Assembly (NCBI GenBank): GCA_022829145.1
Contig: CM040746.1
Span: forward strand, 18,910,332 to 18,974,331
Direction of reading: 5' to 3'
DNA from: Albula goreensis
Taxonomy: Eukaryota; Chordata; Actinopteri; Albuliformes; Albulidae
Length of the DNA: 64,000 nt
Shown here: positions 11,901 through 26,160 of the stretch, one piece after another
Layout of the letters: every line of letters starts with the position of its first letter
Numbering within the stretch: position 1 is the stretch's first letter
The notes under the pieces: generated by a model
What the model was told of the DNA's origin: nothing
Database searches by the model: none
What the model saw: only the letters and a program-made list of their open reading frames with translations
Position numbers and translations under genes: made by a program

Positions 11901-14900
11901 AAAATGGACGTTGTCACACTGCAGTTTTTGACAGAACTGAGCACCAGAAAAATCCTCTTCCAAGTGCTATGCTTTTTTTGTCACAGCAGTGAACTTACAA
12001 TTCTAAATATATGCTACTACTTTACGTTGTTTTAGGGTCTACAAAATAAATATCGTCATGTATTTATTTATTTATTTCTTCATTCACAAAGGACATTCAT
12101 TCATGCTCAGTGAAAAGTATAGCCAAAAATTCCTGGTTTGAACACAGGCATGACCGCCACTAAGTACCATAAACACGCGTGATGTCCCGTGTTGGCTCGT
12201 TTTGTTTCTGTCTCACTTGAGCGATTCTCCTCTGGGATGCTCATCAGTACTGTCTGCAGTCTCTTCACATGTGAGCTGGGGTTGACTGGGGGATAAAGAC
12301 ATTGGCAGGCTCTGGGGAGGGTTGTCAAAGTTTGGAGTAAAACTGTGTGTGGACGACGGCTTCTTGAGCCTCTGCAGAGACTCTGCGGGTAGCACAGCAA
12401 GCTAAACCCAGCTGCCACTAGAACCCATTAGTTTGTGTGAAAGCGAGACGCAAGGAAAAATGAGGAGAACACAGAGGCCATGGTCCGTGAGAAACTGCTT
12501 ATTCCTCACACATTGAAATGACTCATGGCCGCAGCACTGAGGGAACCAGCTTCCTTCTAGCACTCTTCCTCTCTTTCTTGTGTACAGCTCTTCCTCCCTC
12601 TGAGCTGATGGATCCTCGCTCTGGAATACCAAGCAGGAAGCAGTGGAGAGGCGTCTGAGAGAAAGACAACACGTGGGAGTTGGAGGCAGGGCCAGGAGAG
12701 TGGGTAGACCAGGGGCTGGTCATCCCAGAGCAGTGTGGCTCTGTTTTTAAGCTCAGAGCCCCCAGGGCCCTGCTTGTTCCTGTTCACTTCTGTTGCCAGA
12801 AGGAAGTACTAGTTGGCAATAGGGGAACTCTTTCAGCACTGATGTACATAATACAGAGATGCACAGACACACTCAAATATGTACTCCTATATAAGCACAT
12901 ATTTCCACACTAACACACATTTACACACAAATATGCAAACATGCACAAATATTTACTTCATACAAATAGATTTATACACACATACTGTATGAACACATGT
13001 GCAAATGTGTATACTGCAGACACAGTATACATTGTGTATACACACAGACACACTTAGACAAACACACAGTTCACACACGCACAACCTCTACATATACACA
13101 CAAAAGCACATGCACACGTCCAAACAGAGAAGATGGGGTAGAAGCTCAGATGACCTGCATGTAGAGTCAGTTTGTTAGCACAGTGATGCCAAGCCCCCTG
13201 ACAGGGTCATAAAGTAATTGGCAGCTGACAGCTTTATTTTGGGGCCTTCCCCAGGGCATGAACTTAACCAATACACAGAGTACAGTCCGGAACAGCCCCA
13301 TCTGCTCCCTACAGTAATCTCAACAAACTCAGAGAGTGGAGAGTTCAGCAGAGGTCACTTTACCACACTGCACCTACAAGCCTGAGCCATGTTAAAATGA
13401 GCAAGAACTGAGGCCAGGAGTCTATCATTGCTATTTTTAAGATCACTTATTTTAAAACCCAACATAGTTTTAGGAATTTTACAGTTTTCTGAAGTATTCT
13501 GTAATTTTGCAATTACGGCTCTGACGTTACCTTAACACTGATGTTATTAATAGTTTTTTACATAAATGTTTCAGGAAACTATTTTAGTAACATTTCATTT
13601 GAGGTGGGTCTTGTATAGTATTTATAACACCTTAGTAAAAGCTGTGGATTCAAAATCCTCATACTCATTGCCATTACGATGCATATTTATTATGATCTGC
13701 TAATAGCAACTGGTATGTAACATATTTTATGCAATTGACTGCAGAATGGCTACCATATACTTCATTGCCTTCTGTCAGCAAGTACAACTTGAATATGATG
13801 GTTATGCATTTTCTAAGAGGGCTAAAGCCACTACATGGAAATATTATGTGGGTACGGAAGTAAAATGTTGCAATATGTCATTTTTGTTTTACAATTGAAG
13901 TGATGGTTTTGGCCATGGATTGAACTCCAAACCTTATACCCCAGGATACCAAATGAAGAAATGGCACCAAGAAAACCAAATCCCCACTCTACCTCCAATG
14001 CTACAGCAGTAGACCTCCCATCTAAATCCTTTTCTGGTCACTGCCTTAGGCCATGGGAGAATATGCTACTAATCCAAGAGCTTTATGTTTTGCAGGTTGC
14101 TGTAGGTGATGTAGAGTCTGGTGAAAACTCTTCTTGTGGTCATGTTTGATTCACAAAGGGGCCAGAATTAGATGGTGAGAAAACCCACACCTGACAGCAA
14201 TAGCAAAACATATTTCAACAGGAGCAACATGGAGGGAATTTGACAGGAAATTAAAGATGGACTCATCTGATTTTTTTTTTCAAATGATAGCAGGTGAGGG
14301 TTTGAATATTCATATGAGAGCTTTTCTGGTTATCACCTGGGTACTGAGACCAAGTCTGAGTTTGAAAGTTTGACAGTTTGAGAGATGTATAAAAATTTAT
14401 ATAAACATTTCACATTGGTCTATTCCGATCAGGAAGAGGGTTAGATGCAGAGCAAAGACCTCCAGCACAAATTTCCCAAACAAACACACACCCTTATACT
14501 ATGTGATGGGACCCTATATCAAGCCGTGATTGTCACAGGATGAGCAGAAAGTCCTTCCTACATGTAAAGCTGATAGCAGAGGGTGATTTTGCATCAGAAA
14601 GGGGGAAAACATTAACAATACAAATTCAAACACTGTTCGAATACTGAATTTAATGGATATACACTGCACTGTCTTAACACAATTTTTTTTTCAGATTTTA
14701 GAATGTCCTTACAATAGAATTAAACTAAAAGTTTCAGATTAAATGTGACATTTCATAGTTTTGGAAACAAAACATATGCGTGTGGAATGTGGAAATGTCA
14801 TCTTGCCTGTAAATAAAAATATGCAGACTGCAGGCCTATTTTCATAGTTCTGGAGGAAGTTCTCAATTCCCTTGTGTCTAACCAGACAGAACACGGTTTT

Positions 14901-17900
14901 CAACACAGTAGGCACCGTAGGGGTATTCTCTAGACTGATGAGACTCTCTGATATGCTACCTTGTAATCTTTGCGCCCATAGGAACAGTGAGGTTTCTGTG
15001 AGGTTCATAATACTGAACATTAGTCTATTGATATTGCTATGTGTCTGGTCAGGGCCGATCAGTGCCACACATGAAGTTGGCATGTGAGCTGTCACCATAA
15101 TCCCAGAATGGCAGATGCAATATTTCAGAATAGCAGATGCCATATTTCTTTTCTCCTTTCACCTACAGGATAGTGTGCCCCCCTCCCCCATCCCCCCCAG
15201 CACCCGCTCAGGCCACACCACTGGACACATGCACACTGCCATGTTTTTACACTGTAAAGTTATGTTAGATTATTGATTTGCTCAGTAGATACACAGCAGG
15301 AGCATATACTTAAGATGGCATGATATTTAATGATGGAAATTGGGCTAAGAACCTGCCAAATCCAGGTTTCAAACCTGCAATTTTCTAGTGTCATGCCTGG
15401 CTGCCTAACATAATTGGTAGTCCCAGATGATCCCCTGCCTCTCAACAAGTGAAGTTCACTGTTTTCAGGGGGTAAACTACAATGAGTTGCTTCTCTGAAA
15501 ATCTGTTTTAGTATAGGAGCCAATTTGTAAAACTTTGCCCTGGGAGTTAGGCCAAGATCATGGTTCTAACTAACACTGAATAGTTTCTAAACAGTTCTCT
15601 TCCTCTTCCCTAATTCCTCTTGTGTCCTCTTCATCTATGATTATCTTTACATATTGTTTAAGACATCAATGGCTCCACATGCACCAATGAGAGAGAGACC
15701 CTGAGCCCTGCACATCTGGAGATGCAGGCACATCCACTGGCGTGCATCCACTGCCATCCAGATGTTCTGCTCTCGGGGGCTTGGGGAGGTGCAGGACTTA
15801 GAGAGAGTGTGTGCATCGCGTGACAAGTGCCCGGAACATTTTGAGAGTTGCTTTTTGATGTAGTTGTTGATTTAGGAATTGGATGCAACATACTTTTACG
15901 GTGGCCTTTCTCAGTTATATTACCCTCTGCCTCCTGGATTAATCTTGATATAGCAGGGCATCCCGACGCTAAGATGGTGTCTCTTACACACAACTATGTC
16001 AACCTGAAACTTCACAACACCACAGGGACAACTGCAAGTCCTTACGAGGACATGTGTTTCATAAAATAAGTCACAAAAAAATAAGATTAACAGCAATGCT
16101 AATTGATGTTTTACTTTAATTGATAATGCCTGCATATCAGAATCTGTCAAGACTTTATGTTTTATACATCAAATTAATATATTGAAATGTATTTAAATTA
16201 CTGAGAACGTTATACCTCTAGTCCATGTTAAGACTCACAAAAAGGCAATTAGGCCTGTACCAAGAAGAATAAATGTAAAAAAGGACATAGGGATGGTTTG
16301 TGTTGTCAGTCTTGGTACATACAGGTAAAATACATGACAGAATAGTGTAATTTCTTTACATCATGAAGCCAAGTTTGAAAACTGAAGCATTTCAATTTCA
16401 TTATGTGTAAACAATTTGATTTTAATTTCTATTGTATTGAAACTACAAAGTGTACATAGTGTTGTGACATTGACAGAGACGTGTTCCAATAATTTGATCC
16501 TACAAAGTCCAGAATAACAAATTCCAAGCCAAGTAAAGAAAAATGAAATGGAAAATATAGATGTAAATGGAAAAATATTACTGTGTATTGTATATCACCC
16601 TGTACAATACTAGAAGAGGACAAAGAGAGAGCCTCTCTAGATTTATGTATTTTTATTAGTAAATCAGAATATATGTCTATAAATATAAATATTAAAATGA
16701 TACATACAGAACACATTTGCAGCCATGGTATCAGGGCAGCATTATGATTTGCATTTAAAAGAGATGTGTAAAATTGAACTCTGCATTCAGCAGGAGTACT
16801 GTAGGCCTAACGGTACGACTGTTTATAAGATTACACTGAGGCTTGATTCCTGAGAGTGCATACTTCGAAAAAACATATTGATCTGGAATGATTTAATAAG
16901 TGAATCGTGTGAATGATATCCATTACTAAATTAAGGACAGGCTGGCTTGCATTTATGAATTCACATCTATATGTACATGCTCATTCTCTCTCATTACAAA
17001 TTGTATGTTTAATACATATCTTTAAAATCAGTAAGATCCTTCCACATAACATGGTTGAATTTACCATAATACTCCTGGCCCCATATTTTATTTTTTTTTT
17101 TCATATAAAATAAAAATTAACATTTTTATTTTATTTTTCTCTTGCATTTGGAGTCTGTGATTGTCCTTCGGAGTTATCATTATTCCACTGGAGCAGTGGA
17201 AAATGTCATGCTGGCTTCCAACTTTTAACTGGCCCCAGCAGAAACAGTCCCTACACTACACTCCCAAAAAACCTAGTACTAGAGTCTAAGGACAGCTTGC
17301 AGCATCACATGCGATGGTTCTGCCAACACTGCCCCTTCCCCCCACACATTAGACAGATGAAACTGTTGAGAAATGAACCTGCAAACCTCCCCCTTCCTCT
17401 GGGAACAATACTATCAATGTCGTCCTAACCCATCTGCCAGTGGTGCACTTCAGAATCTTTATGACGAACAAGATGCAATGTATGAATAGTGACAGTGAGA
17501 GATGTCAACTGGCTGAACCTTTCAGAGCGCCTATGAATATGCTCAGATCCGGGAAGGTAATTAAATGATAAATGATTGAAATCTGTGGGAACTTGGGAAG
17601 GAGAACATCCCTAATGTTGTGAGAGTAGTTCTCTTAAACCCAGCACACTTGATAAGCATTTTCATGCACCCACTGAGTCTACGTTTGTCACATGAGTGGA
17701 AGCGATACTGTACAAAGTGTTAATTATGTTAGTGGGGAAGCCTGGATTGGCTGTGACAGTCTGTTGCTTCTGCGTTGGCCTAGGGCTGCAGTGGGGGTGT
17801 AGCCTCGCTTAGCGTGCCCTAATTGGTGACAGCCCTTGGGGTCTGTTGTGGGGCTGGGGGAGGGTTCTGTTAAGGGATGCGGGGGGAGGCGGGGGTTGGT

Positions 17901-19550
17901 TCAGATCTACTGATTTCTAAACCTGGAGGACATATGTTGCTCCTAGTTAATATTTCCAGTAAGTGTGTGGGCCTGTGTGTGTATGTGTGTGTGTGTTCAT
18001 GCGTTTGTGAATACATACAGTATGTGCATGTGTGCGTTTGCCTGTGTGTTTGCAAGTGTGTCCCTGTGAGTGTGTGGAGGGGGAACTGTCTTTATAATTT
18101 CTTGTAATGTAGGAATCATCACATAGCTCATCACTACTTGTCACATGACTGCTTTACCAAATACACAACTGGACGGCAATGGGATGTGAGTTAAGCTTCG
18201 AGGGCAAGCGTTTGTGACCAAACCAAGTGTTTGGGGGGAGCATTAATGATGTCACGCAAGGCTCTCTCCGGCCTAAAAAACGCTGCCTACGATCAGAGCT
18301 GCTGCGCCACAATGGGCAAACACACTGGTGCACAGCAGAGGCTTCATTTTGTTTTGCCTTTTATTCTTTATATAAAAGCAAAACTGCTGTTCATTGAGCA
18401 AAGTTTCCTGTAAAAAGCAGCACTTCCCTGAAAGGTGGGTATCGATCTGCGTATGCCAGGGAATGAGCCCGTTGACAGTTTGACAGTGCTAAATGGACTC
18501 TTGTTAGTGATTCAGATTTATGCCTGAGCCACGCTCAACTCCCAGCTGTTGCTGCTGTTTCACTCTTGCATTACTCTCAACCTGAAATCACACAAACTTG
18601 GCTATATATCAATTCTTCTTATTTGGAGTGGAAACACCATTGATCAATACTCTAAAACTTGATAAATTACTGCAATTAGTCTAGACTGACCATTGTGTGA
18701 TTACACTGGTCATGTAGTGGAAGAACATCACAGAAGTGTAATATTTAAGCAGCAGTGTAATTAATGTTAAAGTGCTCTAATCCATGTAGGGGATGGACTT
18801 TTCCTCTGTTCAGGAGACAGTGTATCAGTTTAATGGCTCTTCCTGTCTGGCAAGCTGCAGCCTTGTGTGTGTGGGTGTGTATGTGTGTGCTTACACCTGT
18901 GTGTAAATATTGGTGTGTGTTTGTGTGCACTTGTGCAGAAATGAACACTGTGTGGATTTGTATGCCTATGTAGAAGCCTACTGTACACATTTGTCTTTGT
19001 GTGTCTTTGTATGTGTGTGCGAGTGTGTGTGTATTGGTGTTTGTGTGTGTGTGAGCATCAGCATTGTTTTCCACCGAGCACATACGATGCGCAGCATGGT
19101 TACAGCGTGGGGTGGTGCTGGCTAGGCAGATTGTGGGAAAGAAACAGCACGGCAGACACTGTAGGGGGTGTGCATGGGCCTGCACTCATGCCCCACCCTT
19201 CCTCCCCATATCTGGGTATACCTGTAACCTAGCAACAGGGAGAAACCAAGCCCCTCCCCTCATCCCTACCCCTTTCTCATTGACTGACAGCTGTAGTCTC
19301 AGCCAAGGGCCTAACTTCTCTTCTCCCTCTGTGCTCCCCAACCAATCAGAGCACCCCTTTGTGAGGAGAGACAGAGGTGTGAGGTCACCCTTCTAGGAAA
19401 ACACTGAGAAGGATCACAGGATCAAACCCCTGCCTGTCGAGTTCATAAATCACTGCTGTGTTTTGTGCACTGCTCAAACCCCAAGCTTCTCCAATGAACC
19501 TGGCTAATTAACAGAGGAGGTGTGTGACTAATTAGTGCTGTGAAGGAAAG
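8201..19550. other. Intron 2, segment nearest exon 3
   Basis: Non-coding intron sequence of the ADAMTS gene. It contains imperfect TG/CA tracts (about 8700-8930, 12890-13115, 17965-18080, 18865-19060), an AT/GT tract at about 8956-8996, a TTTA run near 12061, and a C-rich run at 15178-15198 that could form a quadruplex on the minus strand. 16090-17120 is AT-rich and featureless. Short tRNA-B-box-like matches occur near 13920 and 15370 on the minus strand but are too weak to annotate as SINEs. No exon with splice sites and family similarity was found. Confidence 0.7.
8956..8996. repeat. AT then GT microsatellite
   Basis: Consecutive pure (AT)n and (GT)n runs. It lies in ADAMTS intron 2, and the frames through it are low-complexity artefacts. 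Confidence 0.9.
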
Positions 19551-19553
19551 GCA

Positions 19554-19567
19554 TTATATATATATAT

Positions 19568-19613
<46 letters not shown>

Positions 19614-19614
19614 G

Positions 19615-19660
<46 letters not shown>

Positions 19661-19668
19661 ATATATAC
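19554..19668. repeat. TA-CA-TA compound microsatellite
   Basis: A long (TA)n block with TGTA interruptions passes into about 18 CA repeats and back into TATATA. The self-complementary TA parts flank the CA run, so the locus could extrude a hairpin and is probably length-polymorphic. Confidence 0.95.
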
Positions 19669-19823
19669 GTGACAGAGGATATTGCAGCTACATGAATTCT
19701 GAAAATACAAAACAGCACAATGCTTCTGCATTAAAGAAACCTTGAACACTGCGTGTGGAGTCAGCTATTCACAATACCTGACTTTACCACCACATAACAC
19801 TGCTCATACAGTTATCCATTACA

Positions 19824-19833
19824 CTGTCAATCA
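19824..19833 (-). promoter_or_regulatory. PBX-MEIS/PREP-type decamer in intron 2
   Basis: CTGTCAATCA on the + strand, a perfect TGATTGACAG on the minus strand, the classical composite site for PBX with MEIS/PREP homeodomain partners. It is one of three perfect copies in the window. A motif match alone does not show function. Confidence 0.3.
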
Positions 19834-22800
19834 AAGACAGCCCACCCATGCAATAATGTTCTGATAATGTGTTCTAAATCTTGTCCAATGTATTTAGAGG
19901 TACAGACAGGTAATGCACACAAAACCCTAGATCAGCTCAGATTTTGTACAAAATGGTTAATGGTAAAGGTTTGGTTCTAATCAACTCATCACAGATCAGC
20001 ACATTGGGGGCATAAAATACTGGTGCCTACAGTAACTTTGGACAAAGGAGGAGGATGCTGATGCATGGCTCTGCCCCACATTCAAAAGAATTTGAGAATT
20101 CACCTGGAGGCAAGCCTCCCTGTAGATCTGACATGCAGAAAAGTATAAGTGGTCAAAACAGAGCAGAGGTCTCTTCTGGCTGAAATCATCCTGTGTCAAA
20201 CCTCAGGAGGAGTATGAGGCACGCTGCCTTTTCATAAGTCCACTGAATCTCCGCAGGCCATGTACCTCCGCAGTTTGCATAACTTGACACCTGTGTAAAT
20301 GGCACGGCCAGCTTTGCTTCATCATCTTAAAATGGAAACATTAAAACAGGCAGCTGCAGTGCATGCCATATTTATCCCCGCTACTCCCCCTACAATAAAA
20401 ACTGTTGTCTCTCTTTAGCATATTCCTTAAACAGAGCTACTGTGATCCCTAGATGAGACAGAATTCTGACTCCATCTTCTACAGGATTGGAGATCTGGGT
20501 TTTTTTCTCCCGTTTCCATTTCTGTTCCTCGGTTTTCACAGGGATCTGTCAGAATACTGTCGAAGGGGTTGAAGAGGACAGAAAAAAGAGAAAAGAGAAG
20601 GGAAAAAAGCGACCTCATATACCTTTGAATTTTAAAAGGTTTCTCTCTGCTCTGTTTTCACAGTTTTTGAAGGGAGGGATCAAAGGACGAAAATTAAGTG
20701 CATAAATTAGTTGGCCATCGGGCCAGGGGATGTTGAGAAAATGAACATCAATGCACACACACAAAAAGTGAGAAGCAGCTAAACGTTGCTCATTTTGTGA
20801 TACAAAGTGAATAAAATGATATCACTGAATGAGATGATTCTGCAGGTGGGTAAATAATACTCATCACATTTATACACCCCTCCCTAAACTGTCACTGCCT
20901 TGAGACAACAACCATGATCCACAACATTATATCACAGACCACAGCACCCCACCTATACTCTACTATAAAACACCCTCGTACAGTGTTGGGAGTGTTGTCA
21001 GTGTCTTTGAATGTTCTGGATTCCATGTAGTTGACTGAATGCTGATGGTAGGACTCCAGTGTCTTTCTGTGCCCTGAGCATGTGGGGTACTGTCCTCTGT
21101 GGCAAGAGTGGCCAAACTATCGAAGGTGACAATGACAGAGTTGGTGAACAGGACACCCTAGTGATAGCGTTGTTTCAGCCATAGCTCACTGCCCAAAAAG
21201 CCAGAAGCACAGTCCATCCAATGAAAGGTAACTCAAATGTGGAGAAAAAAACAACATTGTGTGAGGTGAAGTGGGTTGTCAACCATTTTATAAACTGTAT
21301 ACAGCACAAAGAGTGCTAAGTGATTTTTCAACTACACTTGTCAGTTTGGTATGAAAGAATGAGTTGGAAAAGGCCCTTTCTAACATCTGTTCTGCACCTG
21401 ATCCTTCTAGGAGGCTGCTCCTTTGCACAAGTAAGCATTCAACACCTCTATCAATAAACCAAACTCCTTTGCCATCTATGAACCTGCTCATTTTACATCT
21501 ATGAAGCCTAGTAACATGTGAATGCTGCTGGTTTTCCTTATAATATACACGCATGGCAAGAACCAAAAAAATCAGTGGTTTTGTGGTCAAACACACCAAG
21601 AATTTCTGAGCCTACATGTAAGACATAAGGTTCCATGTAGGCATCAATCTTCAGAGAAATAATCTTGAACATGAGATGTTGCAAATCACAGCCCAGGTCA
21701 TACTGACAAATGCAGCAGGCAACTTGGCAGGTCTAAAGCCTTATTTGTACTTCCTAAACAAACCAATCTCAGCTCATTTGTGCATATGTAATGATGCTAT
21801 CCCATGGCATTTTTTTTGGCTAGGATGTTTGCTAAGTTTTTTTTTTTCGGCCGGTCATGTAAAGGGCAAAATGTCTTGGTGGCTAACCAAACTGTCTCTG
21901 CGAAATCCACACCTAATTGATAAACTAGTGGAGGTGGGAGCATTTTGCACAAAATAGGAAGTTTACCTACAGAGCAGAAGGTTTATACACTGAGGCCCAC
22001 AGAGTTTTTCATCCTTAGTTGAGTGGTCACACGTACCACTGTCTGTCTCCCCCTCATAATGTCCTACAGTTGAAAAATTGCTAACATCAGCAAATCTCGG
22101 AAGAAAGCTACATGATGTTGGATGTTGAAAAAACAAACTAAAACAGAGCAAACTGTGACTCAGTTGGAGACGAAGGTTTAAAATGATGTCGTTTTAAGTG
22201 TAAAAGCAACTAGCACACACAGAGCTTCAGGAACACTGGCTAGGCAACAGTGGCCTTGGCTGGAGTATAGTGAGGTCGTTATTCTGCAGGGTTTTGGTTG
22301 GGATTAATCAAGCATTAAGAGGTTACCGTAGTATTACCTTAGATGTTGTTTTTGGGCTGGAGGTGTGCTGTAATTCACCAGGTAAAATTCTCCTGAATAT
22401 ACGTGTATGTGTATGTGTGTCTGTGTGTGTGTGTCTCAACATGCAGCCAGAACCAGCCTAGATGTCACAGTAATCATCTGGCTGGAAATAACCATGTGCT
22501 CTTGATAGGGCTACAAATCATTTTTTATTTTTTAATTCAACAGTCAAAGCAAATCTTTTTTATTCCTTGGATAAACATGCGGTGCAGACAATGCTCAAAC
22601 TGAAAGGAAACTCAGAATGAATGCTAATCAACTCACATCCAGGGTTCTGGATCTCTTGAGTGCCACTGATTCTGCACTAGATACCATATAATCTCTAATA
22701 TTGGGGCCCTTAAGTGCACACATGACATGAAAATGTCCCATGGAGTTTTTACATAGACTCTGTACTATGGACTCAGTTTAGACCAAATGAAACGGTAACA

Positions 22801-24719
22801 GTAAATGGGGAATAAACAGAGCTGGTGGTAGAGGTGCAACTCAGCAGAACAGAGCTTGTTTATTTTTCCTCATTATTTCTGCAGACTACATGAATATGCA
22901 AAATGTTTTATTTGAAATGTGCAGATAGTATTCAGTTGCAACAGCGGTGTTTGCCTACAACAGAGGAAAAAGTTGTCTTTTCTCACCTTTATTTGTCTCT
23001 CTCACAGCCTCTGCCAACAAATCTTCGGAATCGTCAGAAAAAAATTACACTGTCAGATTAAGGGAAATGCCTATGGTAATCATTCTGAATTACAGAGAGG
23101 TAAGGTTATATGGTTTATGTGCTGTGTGACAGCTGAACATAATGAAGTAGTTCAGCTTCTTTCTAACAGCCATGTAAAATTACTGAGCCTGTGTACGTCC
23201 ATTACTCAATGTGTGACCAAATGATTGTTACATCATGTTACAGGCTCTGTTATAATACAGCATGCCATTTAATAGCATACAGTTAATAACTGAGAGCACC
23301 AACCATATTGTACAGACTATCAATTTCCTCAGAGACCTAAGGTATAGTAATCTGATGGCGATGCTGGTAAATGTCTGTGTGGAGTGTATGTTTATTGATG
23401 GGGATAATTGTGATCAAGAAGCTTCCCAGAGACACCTGGGTGTGTTGGTTGTAACAGTCAAACTGATTTAGCACCCAAATGTCTAGATGGTTAGGGGGTC
23501 AATTATTTCAGTCTGGAGAGGGTTAAATTCAAGCATGTTACCTGCATCTTTGCTATATAGAGAGAGGCTGTTCAGGAATCACTGCTGCACTGTGCTTGAG
23601 TGGTAAAAATAAAATCTAAAATAAATGAAAGCAAATAATTGATCATTATTAATTGAGGTGGTGAGAGCGGTATTCTTTCCTAAACCGCAGAAACGTGACT
23701 AGACTGTAACATTGCTGTCTGGAGATGATGGAGAATTCAAATGGCCAGATGAATCAAGATTCAGCTCAGATAGGGAGTGCATCCAACATTCAGAGCCTGC
23801 TGTAACTGACCTGTTATAGCCACACCTTAGGGGGCAGCAAGGCGGAGTGTTTGGGAATGGGGATGGTTGGGGGGTTTCCAGCATGCTTTTCTCTCTGAGA
23901 AAACATCAGACATTACAGAAGTAGAGACAGACAAGACAGAAAAACAGTGGAGAGAGACATAGAGACATGGAGGTAAAATTGACAGATAGAAATTCAGAGG
24001 TGGCTAAAATAAGCCAGACAGTCAAGAAAAAGAAAGGTAGAAGATAACAGAGGAAACAATAAGATAGAGAAAAGGAGGAGGGAAAAAGCAGAGAGTGAGG
24101 GAGAGAGAGGTAGGGAGAGAGACAGGGAGAAAGAGAGATGTGGCTGTTGATTCCAGGCTGCGTCCAGTGTCTGTGCTGTGTGGTTCTGATAGAGTCCAGC
24201 CCTTCTGCTTGGATGCAGGCCGCAGGACGGTATTAGTCCCTCATTATCCAGCCAGGTCCTGGAAACCTGCTGCTCTACAAGCTCTAATGAGGAAGCTCAC
24301 GGTAACGACAGTAACGAAGGTCAAGTCTAAGCAATTACACACAGCAAAGACAGCCCAGACATACAGCCCAGAGTTTCTGAGCCTGCATGTGTGTGTGTTC
24401 TGGACTTATACGAAGAATAACCTGGACCAAACAAAGATGCAGCATAAAGTATGTATGTGATTGCATGATAATACATACTGGTTTTGCTTGTGTGTGTGCA
24501 CATATCTGTGCATGAATGCATGTATAGATATGTGTGCGCATGTGTACACAAATAGATGTATGTTTAATTAGGTGTGTGTGTGCATGCATCCATAACTGCC
24601 ATAACTGTGTGTGGGTGTCTGTGCTTTTGGATGGTTGTCTAAACAGACAATTCTAAACAGAATGGGGACAGGGGAGAGGTGAGTCTGGTCAGACATCCAC
24701 CAACACAACTAATGATGAC

Positions 24720-24850
24720 AGAGAGAGGGAGCAAGAGAAATAGAGAGATTGAGGGAGTAAGTGAGGGAGAGAGAGAGAGAGGGAGAGGGAGAGAGAGATA
24801 CAGGAGCAAAAGAGAAAGTGAGTGAGAGAGGGAAAGAGTGAGAGAGCATG
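24720..24850. repeat. GA-rich low-complexity tract
   Basis: An almost pure purine strand of GAGAGAGG-type repeats on the + strand (polypyrimidine on the gene's sense strand). Long frames through it translate to Ser/Leu-rich low complexity and are not genes. Confidence 0.85.
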
Positions 24851-25269
24851 CTACCCAATGCAGCATACAGATTCCTCTGGCCATGACAACCTTCCTCAGT
24901 GTCAAACAGCGAATGAGCGGGGAGGGGAGAGGAGAGCTCCTTGGTTCTCTCCACACGAATTCGACAGCTCCTCCGAGAGCCGTGCAGGCGGAAAGCTGTC
25001 GAGCCGGACATGCCCGAACAGGGGAGGATAGGACGTGAGGCTACTGTTATCATTTCGCCAACTGCACTCCCGCGCGGAAGGAAAAAAGGATGAGTGTGCT
25101 AAATTAAATTAAAACAAATTGAAAATCAAATGAAATTGAAATACTTTATTTGAGGAAGACACTATGATGTATTTTTTCTTTTTGTTCCTGTTGTGAGTGC
25201 CTAACGTAGGCCAAGCGTTTTTGGGAGGATGCATGACCCCCCCCCACGCCCAGCACCATCACCACCCAC

Positions 25270-25440
25270 AGCTCCCGACGTCTATTCCACTGCTACGATC
25301 TTCAGGCCCTATTAGCGTGATAAACCTGTGTTTATCATTGGGCTCAGTTTCATTATTAACTCTGAATAATTCATAGATCTATCAATAATTTAGCTTTAAT
25401 TAGCTCAGTTACAGAGTGCCTGTCTCTGGGTGCCTCCCAC
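25270..25440. promoter_or_regulatory. Candidate intronic enhancer with paired GATA motifs
   Basis: Unique, non-repetitive sequence dense in transcription-factor-like cores. A perfect inverted repeat TGATAAAC (25318-25325) and GTTTATCA (25330-25337) presents two divergent GATA cores (TGATAA) with forkhead-like TAAAC ends four bases apart. It is followed by several ATTA/TAAT homeodomain cores (about 25345-25405). There is no open frame of interest. Enhancer function is inferred from motif content only. Confidence 0.3.
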
Positions 25441-25627
25441 GACAGGGAAAGCCTATCTTCCAAAATTCTTCCTGCCCAAGGATTCTGTGCTTATTTTTAA
25501 CAGCCATACATTCTCTGTTTATGAGCACCAGGTGCTAACATAAAGGCAGTGTCAAGGTGCTGTCAGGGGTAAGAAGAAGGAAAAAGCAAACATACTGCTG
25601 AGAACATAAGAGAAAAACAACCCTGGC

Positions 25628-25735
<108 letters not shown>

Positions 25736-25861
25736 CATTCAAACATTTTAAAGAAAAACTAATTTAATGGTTTGAATTCAAAATGCATGTTACTGTTTAT
25801 AAGAACAATTGAATACAAAGTTTTGCACTTGCTAAAAAGGGGTAAAATAATCTCTAAATTA

Positions 25862-26160
25862 AGAAAGGGAGTTCCACCTGTACAGTGACAAAAGGGAATA
25901 ATGACCCAGCCTGGTTCCAGCTCTACAGCTAAAATGGGCTAAAATGACCCATCTTCGTTTCAGCTTTACAGCTAGAATGGGTTAAAATGACCCGGCCTGG
26001 TTCCAGCTCTACAGTGGAAAAGGGCTGTAATGACCCAGCCTTGTTCCAGCTCTACAATGAGAATGTGTTATAATGACCTAGCCTGGTTCTAGCTCTACAG
26101 TGTGAAAGGGGATTAGTAACCCAGCTTGATTCCAACTCTACGGTGTGAAAGGGGGGAAAA
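25862..26160. repeat. 43-bp minisatellite, about six units
   Basis: The landmark ATGACCC (or a close variant) recurs at 25901, 25944, 25987, 26030, 26073 and about 26116, an exact 43-base step each time. Each unit continues as AGCCTGGTTCCAGCTCTACAG and then an AAAGGG-type segment. Units differ by several substitutions but no length change, so the array is older than the neighbouring microsatellite. A partial unit precedes the first. No coding potential is suggested. Confidence 0.9.

Larger units (their letters stand above)
19669..25627. other. Intron 2, segment between two microsatellites
   Basis: Non-coding. 21288-22151 carries several overlapping frames of 60-100 codons on both strands that I could not assign to any family. 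22403-22440 is a short GT run. 23900-24140 is purine-rich GAGA/AGAC sequence. 24380-24620 is imperfect TG, and 24720-24850 is GA-rich. No supported exon or RNA gene. Confidence 0.65.

Noticed and set aside
15340-15425. Possible tRNA-derived SINE on the minus strand (B-box-like AGGTTTGAAACC)
   Set aside because: Only one pol III box is convincing and no SINE body or tail was recognised, so it is not annotated. A similar weak case near 13920 was dropped for the same reason.
21288-22151. Dense overlapping frames on both strands, considered as a DNA-transposon transposase
   Set aside because: I could not match the translations to hAT, piggyBac, Harbinger or Tc1 motifs. It is left as unassigned intron sequence.
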